Below, in pieces: positions 6,184-6,510 of a DNA stretch of 6,510 nucleotides. Below the pieces are notes generated by a model. The model had not been told where the DNA came from and made no database searches. It worked only from the letters and a program-made list of their open reading frames with translations. The DNA lies in assembly GCA_024711185.1 (NCBI GenBank), contig JANJTI010000286.1, positions 1 to 6,510 of the forward strand, written 5' to 3'. Each line of letters starts with the position of its first letter. Positions within the stretch are counted from its first letter, which is position 1. The stretch is from Brevundimonas sp. (GTDB taxonomy: Bacteria; Pseudomonadota; Alphaproteobacteria; Caulobacterales; Caulobacteraceae). Position numbers and translations under genes: made by a program.

Positions 6184-6192
6184 GTCAAGCCG

Positions 6193-6510
6193 TCAGGGCT
6201 GACCGACGCTGGGCGCGACCGAGGCCATCAGCAGGCCTTCCGAGGGGAAGGCCGGACGGTTGTAGATGAAGCCGTGGGTCGGATAGACGCTCGTGCCGAG
6301 GTCGTTGATCGGGTTGTACCAGACCTTGACCGCCGACCAGTCGTTGGCGTCCGAAACGTCAACGACGGTGACGTTCTCCTCGACCTTGCCGCGGCTGCCA
6401 CCCCAGTGGGGGTGGGTGACGCGGATCACGCGGTCGGTGACGATTTCGGAAACGACGGCGACGTGGCCCCGGCTCATGCGGCCGCTGGGGCGGAAGGCCA
6501 GGACTGAACC
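6193..6510 (-). CDS. CHAP-domain protein, C-terminal part (5' truncated by window edge)
   Basis: The frame is open through base 6510, so only the last 105 residues are visible. Numbering from the edge, GSVLAFRPSGRMSRGHVAVV (1-20) matches the second half of a CHAP domain, an amidase or peptidase fold found in peptidoglycan hydrolases, with the expected catalytic His16. The catalytic cysteine would lie upstream, outside the window. VTHPHWGG (31-38) is the strand where the family usually has the third catalytic polar residue, often Asn; here the position appears to be His35. A C-terminal stretch, VKVWYNPINDLGTSVYP (61-77) and HGFIYN, follows. The Met at 6477 is internal to the domain and is unlikely to be the start. 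A peptidoglycan-related role is inferred from the family. The lipoprotein gene is next on the same strand. Confidence 0.85.
   Translation of the reverse strand, partial: GSVLAFRPSGRMSRGHVAVVSEIVTDRVIRVTHPHWGGSRGKVEENVTVVDVSDANDWSAVKVWYNPINDLGTSVYPTHGFIYNRPAFPSEGLLMASVAPSVGQP

Noticed and set aside
4542..6188. 548-residue minus-strand open frame across hslU and mmcB
   Set aside because: It is antisense to two solid genes and overlaps the lipoprotein gene in a different frame. Its composition is Arg/Ser/Ala-rich with no domain signature.

Overview
The window is very GC-rich, densely coded DNA. It looks like the chromosome of an alphaproteobacterium of the order Caulobacterales, with Brevundimonas as my best guess. 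That guess rests on the accD-folC pair, an alphaproteobacterial-type HslU, an MmcB-family gene and an alphaproteobacterial LexA box. The genus is inference, since no rRNA or marker search was possible. I see no mobile element, CRISPR array, tRNA or rRNA. No gene-free gap exceeds about 175 bases.

Layout. (1) Bases 1-2119, plus strand: the 3' part of accD (acetyl-CoA carboxylase beta subunit), then folC (dihydrofolate/folylpolyglutamate synthase) after 10 bases. (2) Bases 2124-2776, minus strand: two tandem paralogous small exported proteins of 91 and 101 residues that share a C-X14-C core. Each has a Shine-Dalgarno site and a plausible promoter, and the first converges on folC with only 4 bases between the stops. 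(3) Bases 2949-5169, plus strand: an exported protein with two DUF4440/NTF2-like domains and a proline-rich tail, followed after 19 bases by hslU. The usual partner hslV is not in the window. (4) Bases 5176-5669, plus strand: mmcB, a PD-(D/E)XK-fold DNA-repair gene. It sits behind a compact promoter whose spacer holds a GAAC-N7-GAAC motif, which is the alphaproteobacterial LexA box read on the other strand. The predicted transcript begins at the ATG. (5) Bases 5654-6510, minus strand: a small lipoprotein of the COG3650 type, preceded by the 3' part of a CHAP-domain protein cut by the window edge. The lipoprotein and mmcB overlap tail to tail in a perfect 16-bp palindrome, so both proteins end in the same residues, QPAG.

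Functionally this is mostly housekeeping: fatty-acid and folate synthesis, ATP-dependent proteolysis and damage-inducible DNA repair. Envelope or periplasmic proteins of unknown role are interleaved with these. I found no clear new multi-gene system. The points most worth following up are the SOS-controlled, apparently leaderless mmcB promoter, the tandem Cys-pair small secreted proteins, the complete loss of the AccD zinc-ribbon cysteines, and the palindromic shared gene end.
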